A DNA stretch of 64,000 nucleotides from Nisaea acidiphila (lineage in GTDB: Bacteria > Pseudomonadota > Alphaproteobacteria > Thalassobaculales > Thalassobaculaceae): positions 3,962,501-4,026,500 of the forward strand of contig NZ_CP102480.1 in the NCBI RefSeq assembly GCF_024662015.1, written 5' to 3'. Shown here one piece after another: positions 18,601-26,660 of this stretch. How positions within the stretch are numbered: position 1 is the first letter of the stretch; every line of letters begins with the position of its first letter. The translations under genes were made by a program, and so were the position numbers. The notes under the pieces are model-generated. The model was given only the letters and a program-made list of their open reading frames with translations, had not been told where the DNA came from and made no database searches.

Positions 18601-19091
18601 CCGTTGGAAAGCCCGTCTCGCTGATGCAGCGAGCGGACGACCTCGAGGGGATGGCGCTGCATGACGATGAAAACAGGGTCGGCCCCAAGTTCCTCCAGGG
18701 CCGGCTGCCAGAGGGGCAGGAGGCGGCAGATGCGCGGATCCTTCACGCCCCAGAGTGCCGAATTGCCGAAATCCTTGCGCAGGAAATCGACGATCTCGGT
18801 CTTTGCCTCTGACGCTTCCCCGGAAGCTTCCCAGCCGGGGGGCAGGGCGCGCGGGTCGTCCCAGTACATGCCGAGATTGACCAGGAGGTCGTCGTCGACC
18901 CGGACGGCCTCCTGATGCTCCCAGAACCCGGTCTCGTTGTTACCGGCGGCGGCCGGGACCAGATTGCCGCTCAGTTCGACCCCGAGAATGTTGCAGACAC
19001 GGGTCAGTGCGGACGTGCCGCTGCGGTGCATGCCGAGAATGACGAGAGCGGTGTTTGCCGCTTTTTTCTTGGACGGGGTCTTGGGTGCCAT
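15618..19091 (-). CDS. sulfotransferase-glycosyltransferase fusion (1157 aa)
   Basis: A large three-enzyme protein. Residues 10-260 form a sulfotransferase-like domain with a PAPS-type P-loop, LVILGMHRSGTSALTRVCN, and HQEAVRVDDDLL. Residues about 280-370 are charged and helical, likely a coiled coil. Residues about 430-560 look like a beta-rich linker domain. Two family-2 glycosyltransferase domains follow: one from about residue 608 (SVVMPTYNTPPEF, ADDAST, DHDDEL, YSDEDKVD) and one from about residue 870 (SLIIPTRNRADI, IVDNGSDEEET, NNDIEP). The order suggests a polymerase that adds two sugars and a sulfate to a surface glycan. Next to it is a second sulfotransferase gene, then type I secretion genes and pseC/pseB. 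Acceptor and sugars are unknown. Start ATG at 19091. Confidence 0.85.
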   Translation of the reverse strand: MAPKTPSKKKAANTALVILGMHRSGTSALTRVCNILGVELSGNLVPAAAGNNETGFWEHQEAVRVDDDLLVNLGMYWDDPRALPPGWEASGEASEAKTEIVDFLRKDFGNSALWGVKDPRICRLLPLWQPALEELGADPVFIVMQRHPLEVVRSLHQRDGLSNGRGLLLWLRHVLEGEKATRGTKRSFISYDAFMADWDGTISKAARTLGLPFDTSDAEARKEIESFIRPGLRHFAFHGAELFAEEKLALWAGRVYDACRSIEEHGESDAAHAVFDMVAREIELASFHFDEVIGEATKRELELRDEIHDLHTRLNHKEIWAAEQQSRVEERDNRLAHREGIIEGLTQERNHLIAVHTKEMHDLRIENARLHREVRFIADTWSWRLTKPFRFAHRLFLRALGTARLMKHQMHIQDAIDAEPLGDDRFRSTRPNPQLLLSSPHRFLPEGWVEVTYEIEATRIAAPFLFADVGKGYKDANRFRLSPTRGGVGRTVVRLPNRVVALRMDPIHFVGEFRVKNITIREISRTWVALSVVGHRLKLALLDRHARRHLIEKLWEAARLRDTSAIKRSIATTAANPLSSYAHWFETYTRLSEDDVAAVKRHIAEMQEKPLISVVMPTYNTPPEFLERAIESVKAQLYPNWELCIADDASTNQATKDLLAKYADGDDRIKVTFREKNGHISAASNSALELAGGEFIALLDHDDELTEHALYMVAAELSLHPDADVIYSDEDKVDESGEHYSPYFKPDWSPHMFLGQNFINHLGVYRHSRVKEVGGFRLGFEGSQDYDLALRITETSPPEKIRHIPHVLYHWRAMEGSAARAEDEKDYTAGAAIKAVTEHLQRTGTKGEVVPGRDVHSLRVIYELPEELPKVSLIIPTRNRADILKCAVDGIIEKNDYPNWELIIVDNGSDEEETLAYLDSLKSDPRIRVHRDDGPFNYSRLNNDAARLATGEIIGLVNNDIEPINDDWLSEMVRQVIQPGVGIVGAKLYYSNDTLQHGGVIVGLGGVAGHFDKRLPREKRGYFGRAMLVQDFSAVTAACLLAPKKVFDEVGGLDEKNLAVAFNDVDFCLKVRHAGYWVVWTPYAELYHYESISRGDDDAPEKRERFNAEATCMRERWATDCENDPFYNPNLTLDFEQPVIADPPRASRPWNDYIEAE

Positions 19092-19192
19092 GAACCAGGG
19101 ACTCGCTGCAAAAATCTTCGTCGGCGTTCCGCCTGAACGGACGCTTGGATATCATAAAGCACGCGGTTGGGCGATATTGCCGAACCGACGGT

Positions 19193-20014
19193 TTATTGCT
19201 GCTCGTAGCCGAAGCGGTGGAGGGTGGCAGCGGCGATTTCCGTCAGGCGCCGTTTCTCTTCCTCCGGGAGGCCGCGCCAGCGCCCGACCGAATCCGGCAT
19301 GCGGATCACGGCTTCGGCTGCCGTACCGACCCGCCCCGCGAGGATTGGATCGAAACCGGCCTCGGTAAGGACCGCGACAAGGGTCGTCTTCGGCGACTCG
19401 CAGAGATCCTCGAACCGGATCCGCATATAGCGCTTGCCGAGTTCGCGCTCGCCCCAGTCCGCGACCTGGGCGTTGGCCGCGGCCCAAAGCCGGATCGCAT
19501 TTTCCGGGCTCTCGCCCGAATAGCTTTCCCCGAACAGGGCATCGTAATGTTTGTTCGGCTGATTCTGGTTGTCGCTCAGAGCCATGTCGCGGCCGTCCCG
19601 CACGAGGTGCAGGAAGCGCAAGCCAGGGCATTCCGCTGAGACGAAGGGGAGGACATACATGCTGCGGGGATTCTTCCATCCCCAGTGCGTCTGATTCTTC
19701 GACAATTCTTTCGTGTAATGCCGCAGGGCGTCCCGAAATGCGTCGGTCGCGCTGCTGCGAACCCCGTCGCTAAGGGTTTCTACCGCGTAATCCAGAGATC
19801 TCGTCTCGCGCAGCACCGGATTGATGCTGGCGTCGAGAAACGGTTCGAAATCCATTGCGTCGCCGGCATGGTTCAGGCGCGTGCCGACAAAGAAACCAGC
19901 CTCCTTCAATGCGCCGTGCAAGGCACGGGTTCCCGATCCGCCGGTCGCGCCGATCAGCAGCGGGCTGGAGGTGTCGACGCGGGGCAGCAATTTACCGATG
20001 ATCCTGTTAAGCAA
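19193..20014 (-). CDS. sulfotransferase family protein
   Basis: 273 aa with an N-terminal P-loop LLIGATGGSGTRALHGALKEAG resembling the PAPS 5'-phosphosulfate loop, and a later WGWKNPRSMYVLPF plus RFLHLVRDGRDMALSDN that matches the 3'-phosphate-binding LVRDGRD motif of sulfotransferases. There is no signal peptide, so it should act on a cytoplasmic or membrane-facing acceptor. It lies 101 bp upstream of the large fusion gene on the same strand and probably belongs to the same glycan-modification pathway. Confidence 0.82.
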   Translation of the reverse strand: MLNRIIGKLLPRVDTSSPLLIGATGGSGTRALHGALKEAGFFVGTRLNHAGDAMDFEPFLDASINPVLRETRSLDYAVETLSDGVRSSATDAFRDALRHYTKELSKNQTHWGWKNPRSMYVLPFVSAECPGLRFLHLVRDGRDMALSDNQNQPNKHYDALFGESYSGESPENAIRLWAAANAQVADWGERELGKRYMRIRFEDLCESPKTTLVAVLTEAGFDPILAGRVGTAAEAVIRMPDSVGRWRGLPEEEKRRLTEIAAATLHRFGYEQQ

Positions 20015-20175
20015 GCCGACTCCGGCACTATTGCGAGCATGAAATTCGGGAAAGCGCTTTGATATTCCAAGGCCAAGCGGTCCGCCAAGCTGTAATTTAC
20101 GCCTTCACCTGCCGAAACCGATCCGATATAAGGCGTTAAAGCCAAACCGCATATAACGCTGTGGAATTTCGATCG

Positions 20176-20466
20176 ATGGGCAAGTATCTCGACGACCTTT
20201 GGAATGATCTTGAACAGACTTGGGATCTCGCCATGCAGGTGAACGATCTCTCCGAGCAAGAGCGCTCCGACGTGTCGGCGGCCTGGGAAACGTATTTCAA
20301 GCCTGCGGAGCTGGTCGACGTCGCGCGTACCGAAGGCGAGGGCCAGACCCCGCCGACGAAGGTCTTCTGCACGAACATCTACGGCCTGCAGTACAATCCG
20401 GAAACCAAGTACTGGGTTCCGTTCCGCCATGGCGACATCGACCTCGCGAAATTCACCGAGGACTGA
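20176..20466 (+). CDS. small hypothetical protein
   Basis: About 96 aa, acidic and soluble: MGKYLDDLWNDLEQTWDLAM, then TKVFCTNIYGLQYNPETKYW near the C-terminus with no membrane segment. I do not recognise the family. Start is uncertain. A GTG at 20161 in frame would add five residues, but neither start has a strong ribosome binding site, and I chose the ATG. It lies between the divergent sulfotransferase gene and the type I secretion genes, and a short GC stem follows it. Confidence 0.6.
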   Translation: MGKYLDDLWNDLEQTWDLAMQVNDLSEQERSDVSAAWETYFKPAELVDVARTEGEGQTPPTKVFCTNIYGLQYNPETKYWVPFRHGDIDLAKFTED

Positions 20467-20468
20467 GC

Positions 20469-20488
20469 AGGCGGCCGTCCCGCCTTTT
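20469..20488 (+). terminator. short terminator-like hairpin
   Basis: AGGCGG and CCGCCT form a 6-bp stem with a 5-nt loop directly after the small gene, followed by TTTC. A weak Rho-independent terminator. Confidence 0.45.
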
Positions 20489-20626
20489 CGACGGAAAATC
20501 AATAGCCAAGACCAGCGACTTCATGTTTCGCATCGGCGAATCATGTATGGTATTGATTGTCTTTGAGGCAATTGCCGCGCGCCGGTTCGTCCGGTGGCGT
20601 TTCGATGATCGTACCGAGGTGACTTC

Positions 20627-22933
20627 ATGGCAGGGGCGGATCAGCCCGTAACCGTCAACCGGTTGATGCGAGCCTGCTACACCGCGCTTTTCTCCGCCGG
20701 GGTGTTCAGCTTCGCCGTCAACCTGCTGATGCTGACGCTGCCGGTCTTCATGTTCCAGGTCTTCGACCGCGTGCTGGCCAGCCGCAGCGAGGTGACGCTC
20801 TTCCTGCTGCTCGGCATCGCCGGATTCGCCCTCACGATCCAGGCAACGCTCGACACCATCCGGGCCTATGCCTTCGTGCGGATCAGCGGCTGGATCGACC
20901 GGCGGATCGGCCCGATCCTGCTTTCCTCGATCATCACCGACGCGCTTGACCGGGGCAGCCAGCCGAACAGCAATCCGCTGCGCTCACTCAGCACCTTGCG
21001 CATGTTCCTGACCGGTCCGGGCATGCTGACCATGCTGGACCTGCCGTGGGTCCCGGTCTTTCTGACCCTAATTCTCTGGATCAATCCGGCGATGGGGCTC
21101 GCCGCCGCGATCGGCGCCATCGTCATGTTCGTGCTCGGCGTCATCAACGACCGCATGACCCGCCCGGCCCTGAACGCCGCCCAGGAGTTCTCTTCCAAAG
21201 CCTATTCGGCCGCAGAATCCGCCGTCCGGAACGCGGCCGTGGTCGAGAGCATGGGCATGCGCCGGAACATCATGGCGCGCTGGCATCGCGAGAACGAGAA
21301 GGTGCTCAGTCTGCAGGGGCGGGCGAGCGACCGGGCGGCGATCCTGAGTTCGGTGTCGAAATCCGCACGCATGTTACTGCAGATGGTGATCATGACGGTC
21401 GCGGTGCTGCAGATCATCAATCCGGAAGTCGACATGACGCCGGGCATGATGATCGCCTGCTCGCTGATCCTCGGCCGCGCGCTGCAGCCGGTCGAGATGG
21501 CGATCAGCCAGGCACGTCACCTCGTGGAGGCGCTCAGCGCCTACAAGACCATTGAGGCGGCTCTGGTGAATGCCCAATCCGGCATGCGCCGGATGGAGCT
21601 GCCGGCTCCGAAAGGGCATCTTGTTCTGGAGAATGTCGGCTACCAGCCGCGTGGGGCACCCCGGCCGATCCTGCAGCGCATCAGCCTCGAGGTGAAACCG
21701 GGCGAGGCTCTGGGCGTCGTCGGCCCGTCCGCCGCCGGCAAATCGACGCTCGCGCGTCTGCTGGTCGGAGTCGAGCGGCCCCATGTCGGGCATGTTCGTC
21801 TCGACGGCGCGGATATCTACAATTGGAGCACCGAGAGCCTCGGCAAGCATATCGGCTACATGCCTCAGGATATCGAGCTGTTCGGCGGCACGGTTGCCGA
21901 GAATATCGCGCGGCTGGACTCAAATCCCGATCCGGAACAGGTGATCGCGGCGGCGAAACTTGCCGGGCTGCACGATCTCATCCTGCAATTGCCGAACGGG
22001 TATGACACCGATATCGGTAACTCCGGTGCATTGCTGTCCGGCGGCCAGCGCCAGCGGGTCGCACTCGCACGCGCGCTTTACGGGGACCCCTCCATCGTCG
22101 TTCTGGACGAGCCGAACTCCAATCTAGACTCCAAGGGAGACGAGGCGCTGGTGAAGGCGCTGAACGAGCTCAAGGAACGTGGAGCCACGATCATCATGAT
22201 CACCCACCGGGTGCAGGCGCTTGCCAACATGGACAAGCTGCTGGTGCTGCAGGAAGGCATGATCAACAAGTACGGCTCGCGCGACGAGGTGTTGGCCGGC
22301 GCCGGAATGGGGCCGACTGCGACTCCGCCGCCCCAGAGCGCTCCGCGGAAGCCGGAGGACGCCCGTCCGGATACGCCGGCAGAGACAGGCAGGCGGGAAG
22401 TTGAGCGCCGCCGCATGGCCGATTACCGGAGCGGGGCGGATGAAACTCCGATGCCCGGTCCGGTCGGCCCGGGGCCGGCACGCCGGGGCGTGCCGGGTCA
22501 GACTCTTCCTCCGCCGCCGAACATGCCGTCGGCGCGGCGTGCCAGATCCAGCGAGGGGGTGCCGCCGACTCTGCAGCCGGGCACCGGACACGGCGTGCGC
22601 CCGGAACTGGGGAAGGGATCCGCCCAGGCTATGGAGATCCTCGCCGGAAAACCCAGGGTGCCGTCCGTCGAAGACAGGTCGGGTCCGATGGTCCGGCCTC
22701 CGAAGCTGGTCGAGCCGGTCCGGCTTCAAGCTCCGCCCGGTATTCCGGTCCGTCCGGCGCCGCAGCCTGCCAATAGCTCGTCGCCGGAAACACCGACCCC
22801 ATCTCCATCGCGTCCGGCGAACAAGTCCGTGCAGTCGGTTTCGCCGCCGCAACCGGCCAATGTTCGTCCTGCGGCAGCACTCAATATCGAGGATATCCAA
22901 GCGATCTCGGGGCGCCCGCGTGCCAAGCAATAG
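20627..22933 (+). CDS. type I secretion system permease/ATPase with proline-rich tail
   Basis: Inner-membrane ABC exporter of a type I secretion system (PrtD-like: no N-terminal C39 peptidase). Transmembrane domain about residues 15-310, nucleotide-binding domain about 330-560 with Walker A GPSAAGKSTLAR, signature LSGGQRQRVALAR and Walker B IVVLDEPNSNLDS. The protein is 768 aa. About 200 residues after the ATPase domain are Pro, Arg, Gly and Ser rich with no visible domain, which is unusual since PrtD proteins normally end shortly after the ATPase. Strong GAGGTGA ribosome binding site. The adaptor gene follows at once. No outer-membrane TolC gene is in the window. Confidence 0.93.
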   Translation: MAGADQPVTVNRLMRACYTALFSAGVFSFAVNLLMLTLPVFMFQVFDRVLASRSEVTLFLLLGIAGFALTIQATLDTIRAYAFVRISGWIDRRIGPILLSSIITDALDRGSQPNSNPLRSLSTLRMFLTGPGMLTMLDLPWVPVFLTLILWINPAMGLAAAIGAIVMFVLGVINDRMTRPALNAAQEFSSKAYSAAESAVRNAAVVESMGMRRNIMARWHRENEKVLSLQGRASDRAAILSSVSKSARMLLQMVIMTVAVLQIINPEVDMTPGMMIACSLILGRALQPVEMAISQARHLVEALSAYKTIEAALVNAQSGMRRMELPAPKGHLVLENVGYQPRGAPRPILQRISLEVKPGEALGVVGPSAAGKSTLARLLVGVERPHVGHVRLDGADIYNWSTESLGKHIGYMPQDIELFGGTVAENIARLDSNPDPEQVIAAAKLAGLHDLILQLPNGYDTDIGNSGALLSGGQRQRVALARALYGDPSIVVLDEPNSNLDSKGDEALVKALNELKERGATIIMITHRVQALANMDKLLVLQEGMINKYGSRDEVLAGAGMGPTATPPPQSAPRKPEDARPDTPAETGRREVERRRMADYRSGADETPMPGPVGPGPARRGVPGQTLPPPPNMPSARRARSSEGVPPTLQPGTGHGVRPELGKGSAQAMEILAGKPRVPSVEDRSGPMVRPPKLVEPVRLQAPPGIPVRPAPQPANSSSPETPTPSPSRPANKSVQSVSPPQPANVRPAAALNIEDIQAISGRPRAKQ

Positions 22934-22978
22934 CACTTGCGCTCCTCGGCGAATGCCTGCCGGCCACAGGGAATGACG

Positions 22979-24316
22979 ATGTCGAATGCGGCAAACGATC
23001 TGAACGATGCCTTCGCGCTTTCGGAAGCAGAGAATCCGAAAGCCTGGCGCCCGGTCGTTCTGACCGGATTCATCGTCATGATGCTGTTTTTCGGCGTGTT
23101 CGGAGTCTGGGCGTCGCTGGCACCGCTTGGCAGCGGCGCGATCGCGCAAGGACAGCTCCAGGTGTCGTCCAATCAGAAGACGGTGCAGCATCTCGAAGGC
23201 GGGATCATTGAAGCCATCAACGTGAAGGATGGGGATATCGTCCGCGAAGGGGACGTTCTCGTCCGGCTCGACGATACGCGCGCGCTCGTCGAGTTCGAGT
23301 TGTTGCGCAAACAGTTCCTGACCCATCTCGGGACCAAGGCGCGTCTTGAGGCGGAGCGGGACGATCTTGCTGAGATCAACATTCCGAAGGATTTGCTTTC
23401 CGCCGCGGCGGACGAGGATGTTCAGGAAGTCATTGCCGGCCAGCAGCGTCTTTTTACCAACAGGATCAGTGCGCGGGACAGCCAGTTCGGACTGTTGCGT
23501 CGCCGTATCCAGAAAACCCGCGAGGAGATCACTGCGCTCGGAGCGCAACAGCGTGCGGACGCGCGGCAATACGAACTGATCCAGGAAGAGATTGAGGATG
23601 TCCGGGGGCTCTATGAGAAGGGGCTGGCCCGCAAGCCGCAACTCCTCGCTCTGGAGCGTACCGCGGTCCAGCTCGAAGGCAGCATCGGCAATCGGAAGGC
23701 GCTGATCGCGCGTGCTGAGCAGACCATCGCCGAGACCGAGTTCCAGTTGCTGAATACCCAGGAGCGCTTCAAGACCGAAGTCGAAACCAGCTTGCGCGAA
23801 GTGCAGGATCAGCTGATCGATGTCAGGGACCGGCTGAAGGCCGCGCGCGACGCGCTGGACCGGACCCGCATCCGTTCCCCCCAGGACGGCCAGGTCTATG
23901 GTCTGCGCTTCTTCACGGTCGGAGGTGTGATAGGCCCCGGCGAGCCGATTATGGGGATCGTTCCGCTCGGCGATACGCTGGTGGTCAAGGCGCGGATCGA
24001 TCCGGCAGATATAGACGTCGTCGAGGTCGGTGCTATCGCGAGTGTGCGGCTGACTTCCTTCAGCCAGCGGACCACACAGCCGATCGACGGCAAACTGCTC
24101 TCGATCTCGGCGGACATCGTCGAACCGGAGCGCGGCGCGCCCTTTTACGAAGCCCGGGTGGAGCTCGATCGGGAGAGCCTTGCCAAGCAGCCGGAACTGG
24201 AGCTCGTGCAGGGCATGCCGGCGACTGTCATTATCTCGACAGGGGATCAGACTCTGCTCGAATACCTGCTCGCACCGCTGGTGCGCAGCTTCGAGCTCGG
24301 ATTGAGGGAAAATTGA
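22979..24316 (+). CDS. type I secretion periplasmic adaptor (HlyD family)
   Basis: Membrane-fusion protein that links the ABC exporter to an outer-membrane channel. 445 aa from the ATG at 22979, chosen because AGGGA lies at a proper distance; an ATG at 22973 and a TTG at 22937 are less well placed. One membrane helix at about residues 20-45 (VVLTGFIVMMLFFGVFGVW), then the lipoyl-like half QKTVQHLEGGIIEAINVKDG, a long coiled-coil hairpin to about residue 290, and the returning beta-barrel region RIRSPQDGQVYGL. C-terminal GMPATVIISTGDQTLLEYLL is typical of PrtE/HlyD proteins. Confidence 0.94.
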   Translation: MSNAANDLNDAFALSEAENPKAWRPVVLTGFIVMMLFFGVFGVWASLAPLGSGAIAQGQLQVSSNQKTVQHLEGGIIEAINVKDGDIVREGDVLVRLDDTRALVEFELLRKQFLTHLGTKARLEAERDDLAEINIPKDLLSAAADEDVQEVIAGQQRLFTNRISARDSQFGLLRRRIQKTREEITALGAQQRADARQYELIQEEIEDVRGLYEKGLARKPQLLALERTAVQLEGSIGNRKALIARAEQTIAETEFQLLNTQERFKTEVETSLREVQDQLIDVRDRLKAARDALDRTRIRSPQDGQVYGLRFFTVGGVIGPGEPIMGIVPLGDTLVVKARIDPADIDVVEVGAIASVRLTSFSQRTTQPIDGKLLSISADIVEPERGAPFYEARVELDRESLAKQPELELVQGMPATVIISTGDQTLLEYLLAPLVRSFELGLREN

Positions 24317-24320
24317 CGCC

Positions 24321-25532
24321 ATGAATGACACGGCCTCGCCGAAGACTTTCCTTCCCTATGGGCGCCAGCAGATCGATGCCGAGGACGAGCAGGCCGTGCT
24401 GGACGTCCTGCGAGGTGACTGGCTGACGACGGGGCCAGCCGTAGACGCTTACGAGGAAGCATTCGCGGACAGGGTCGGCGCGCAGCACGCGGTGGCCTGC
24501 TCCAGCGGAACGGCGGGTCTGCATATGGCTGCGATTGCCATCGGGCTCGATTTCGGCGATGTGGTTGTCGTCCCGAGCGTGACGTTCCTCGCCACCGCAA
24601 ACGCGGTCCGGTACGTGAACGCCGATGTGCTCTTTGCCGATGTGGACCCCGAAACAGGGCTGGTCGGCGCGGAGCAGATTGCGCGCGCGATCGCCGGGCT
24701 GAGTGAAGGAACGGTGAAAGCGATTTTCCCAGTGCACCTGACCGGCCACACAGTCGATATCGCGTCGCTGCGGTCGGCTTTCCCGCATCTCGCCATGGTC
24801 GAAGACGCGTGCCACGCTCTCGGCGGCGAGTACGATGCGGGGAAGGGCATGGTGCCGGTCGGGTCCTGCCCGCTTGGCGGTATCACCATGTTCTCGACCC
24901 ATCCCGTGAAGACCATTGCAACCGGCGAGGGCGGTGTACTAACGACGAACAGTCAGGTTCTCGCTAACCGTCTCCGCTGGGCCCGCAATCATGGCATGGT
25001 GCGCGAACCGGAGCGGTTCCAGAACCGTGTGATGGGATTCGAGAACGGGGAGGCCGCACCTTGGTATTACGAGATGCACCTGCCCGGATACAATTACCGG
25101 CTCTCCGATGTGAATGCCGCGCTCGGCCTCAGCCAACTGCGCAAGCTCGACCGTTTCGTCGCACGGCGTCGTGCTTTGCGCCAACGCTATGCGGAACGGA
25201 TCGACGCACTCGGCCCGCATGTCGCCATGCAAAAGGTCGCGCAGGGCTGTAACCCGGCCTGGCATCTTGCTGTCGCGCTGATCGACTTTGCGGCGCTTGG
25301 CACGACGCGTACGGCAGTTATGAACGCCTTGCGCGATCGGGGAATTGGTACCCAAGTGCATTATATTCCAGTCCACCGCCAGCCATATTACGCCAAGCGT
25401 TACGGTCCCCTGAATTTGCCGGGCGCCGACGCTTATTACGCCCGTTGTCTCAGCCTGCCGCTGTTTCCGGCCATGGAAGAGAGCGATGTGGATAGAGTGG
25501 TCGACGAGCTGGCGGACGTGCTGAAGTTGTGA
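24321..25532 (+). CDS. pseC: UDP-4-amino-sugar aminotransferase PseC
   Basis: PLP-dependent aminotransferase of the DegT/DnrJ/EryC1 family, 403 aa. The N-terminus LPYGRQQIDAEDEQAVLDVL and the GDWLTTGP element resemble PseC, which makes UDP-4-amino-4,6-dideoxy-L-AltNAc in pseudaminic acid synthesis. The PLP lysine lies in FSTHPVKTIATGEGG. It starts 5 bp after the secretion adaptor and precedes pseB by 75 bp, so the two pathway genes are adjacent. The rest of the pathway (pseF, G, H, I) is not in the window. The alternative, a perosamine-type aminotransferase, is less likely given pseB. Confidence 0.88.
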   Translation: MNDTASPKTFLPYGRQQIDAEDEQAVLDVLRGDWLTTGPAVDAYEEAFADRVGAQHAVACSSGTAGLHMAAIAIGLDFGDVVVVPSVTFLATANAVRYVNADVLFADVDPETGLVGAEQIARAIAGLSEGTVKAIFPVHLTGHTVDIASLRSAFPHLAMVEDACHALGGEYDAGKGMVPVGSCPLGGITMFSTHPVKTIATGEGGVLTTNSQVLANRLRWARNHGMVREPERFQNRVMGFENGEAAPWYYEMHLPGYNYRLSDVNAALGLSQLRKLDRFVARRRALRQRYAERIDALGPHVAMQKVAQGCNPAWHLAVALIDFAALGTTRTAVMNALRDRGIGTQVHYIPVHRQPYYAKRYGPLNLPGADAYYARCLSLPLFPAMEESDVDRVVDELADVLKL

Positions 25533-25606
25533 AGTCTGTTTCACCGTCCCGGAATAAGGGGCAAAATAAAGCGATTCGAATATCTTAGGGGGAGGCCCCG
25601 GTCCGC

Positions 25607-26635
25607 ATGAATTATACGGCGTTCAATTTCGACAAGAACCGGATAGATCTCGACGACAAGACGGTCCTGGTAACCGGCGGGACGGGGTCCTTCGGCAAGG
25701 AGTTCATTCGCGCGGCTCTGGCGAACAACGAGATGCGGCGCTGCATCGTCTTTTCACGGGACGAGCAGAAGCACTATGACATGAGCCAGGAGTTCCCTCC
25801 CAAACCGGGCGAACCGATCCGCTATTTCATCGGCGACGTGCGGGATGTGGATCGACTCGAGCTGGCGATGCGCGGTGTGGATTACGTCGTGCACGCGGCC
25901 GCTATGAAGCACGTCCCGGCGGCCGAATACAATCCGTTCGAATGCGTGCAGACCAATATCCACGGCGCCGAGAACATCGTGAAAGCCGCGTTGCGGACCG
26001 GGGTGAAGAAGGTCCTCGCGCTCTCGACCGACAAGGCGGCAAATCCGATCAATCTCTATGGCGCGACCAAGCTTGCCTCGGACAAGATCTTCGTTGCCGC
26101 GAACAATATCGCAGGCCAGGACGGCTGCCGGTTCGCAGTCGTGCGCTACGGGAACGTGATCGGCTCGCGCGGCAGCGTGATTCCGTTTTTCCGCAAACTG
26201 ATCAGCGAAGGCGCGAGCGATCTTCCGATCACCGACGAGCGCATGACCCGGTTCTGGATCACGCTACGCCAGGGCGTGAATTTCGTACTGTCCAGTATGG
26301 AAATGATGAAGGGGCGCGAGATCTTTGTCCCGAAAATCCCGAGTATGAAGATCGTCGACGTGGCGAAGACCATGGCGCCGGAGTTGCCGATGCGGAATGT
26401 CGGCATCCGTCCGGGCGAGAAGCTGCACGAGGTGATGATCTCGGAAGACGATTCACGCACTACGGTGGAACTGGAAGACCGCTACGTCATTCTGCCGGCG
26501 AACAGCGATAGGGTGATGACGGAGTATCTCGAAGCCGGGGCGAAGCCGGTTGTGACCGATTTCCGCTATGCGAGCGACACCAACACGGCCTGGCTGAGCG
26601 GCGAGGATCTGACCGCGATGATGGAGACCCTCTGA
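25607..26635 (+). CDS. pseB: UDP-GlcNAc 4,6-dehydratase (inverting) PseB
   Basis: First enzyme of pseudaminic acid synthesis, 342 aa. Extended SDR fold with the NADP-binding motif VLVTGGTGSFGKEF, then CIVFSRDEQKHYDM and the catalytic region HAAAMKHVPAAEYNPFE with the lysine typical of inverting dehydratases. ITDERMTRFWITLRQG and MRNVGIRPGEKLHEVMISE complete the family pattern. The product would be passed to PseC encoded just upstream. Flagellin glycosylation or a surface polysaccharide is the usual destination. Confidence 0.92.
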   Translation: MNYTAFNFDKNRIDLDDKTVLVTGGTGSFGKEFIRAALANNEMRRCIVFSRDEQKHYDMSQEFPPKPGEPIRYFIGDVRDVDRLELAMRGVDYVVHAAAMKHVPAAEYNPFECVQTNIHGAENIVKAALRTGVKKVLALSTDKAANPINLYGATKLASDKIFVAANNIAGQDGCRFAVVRYGNVIGSRGSVIPFFRKLISEGASDLPITDERMTRFWITLRQGVNFVLSSMEMMKGREIFVPKIPSMKIVDVAKTMAPELPMRNVGIRPGEKLHEVMISEDDSRTTVELEDRYVILPANSDRVMTEYLEAGAKPVVTDFRYASDTNTAWLSGEDLTAMMETL

Positions 26636-26660
26636 CCGCTCAGCTGTTTGCTCCGCGATG

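Noticed and set aside
22124-24331. Minus-strand open frame (735 codons) opposite the T1SS genes
   Set aside because: Antisense mirror of the ABC protein and adaptor genes; no recognisable domain.
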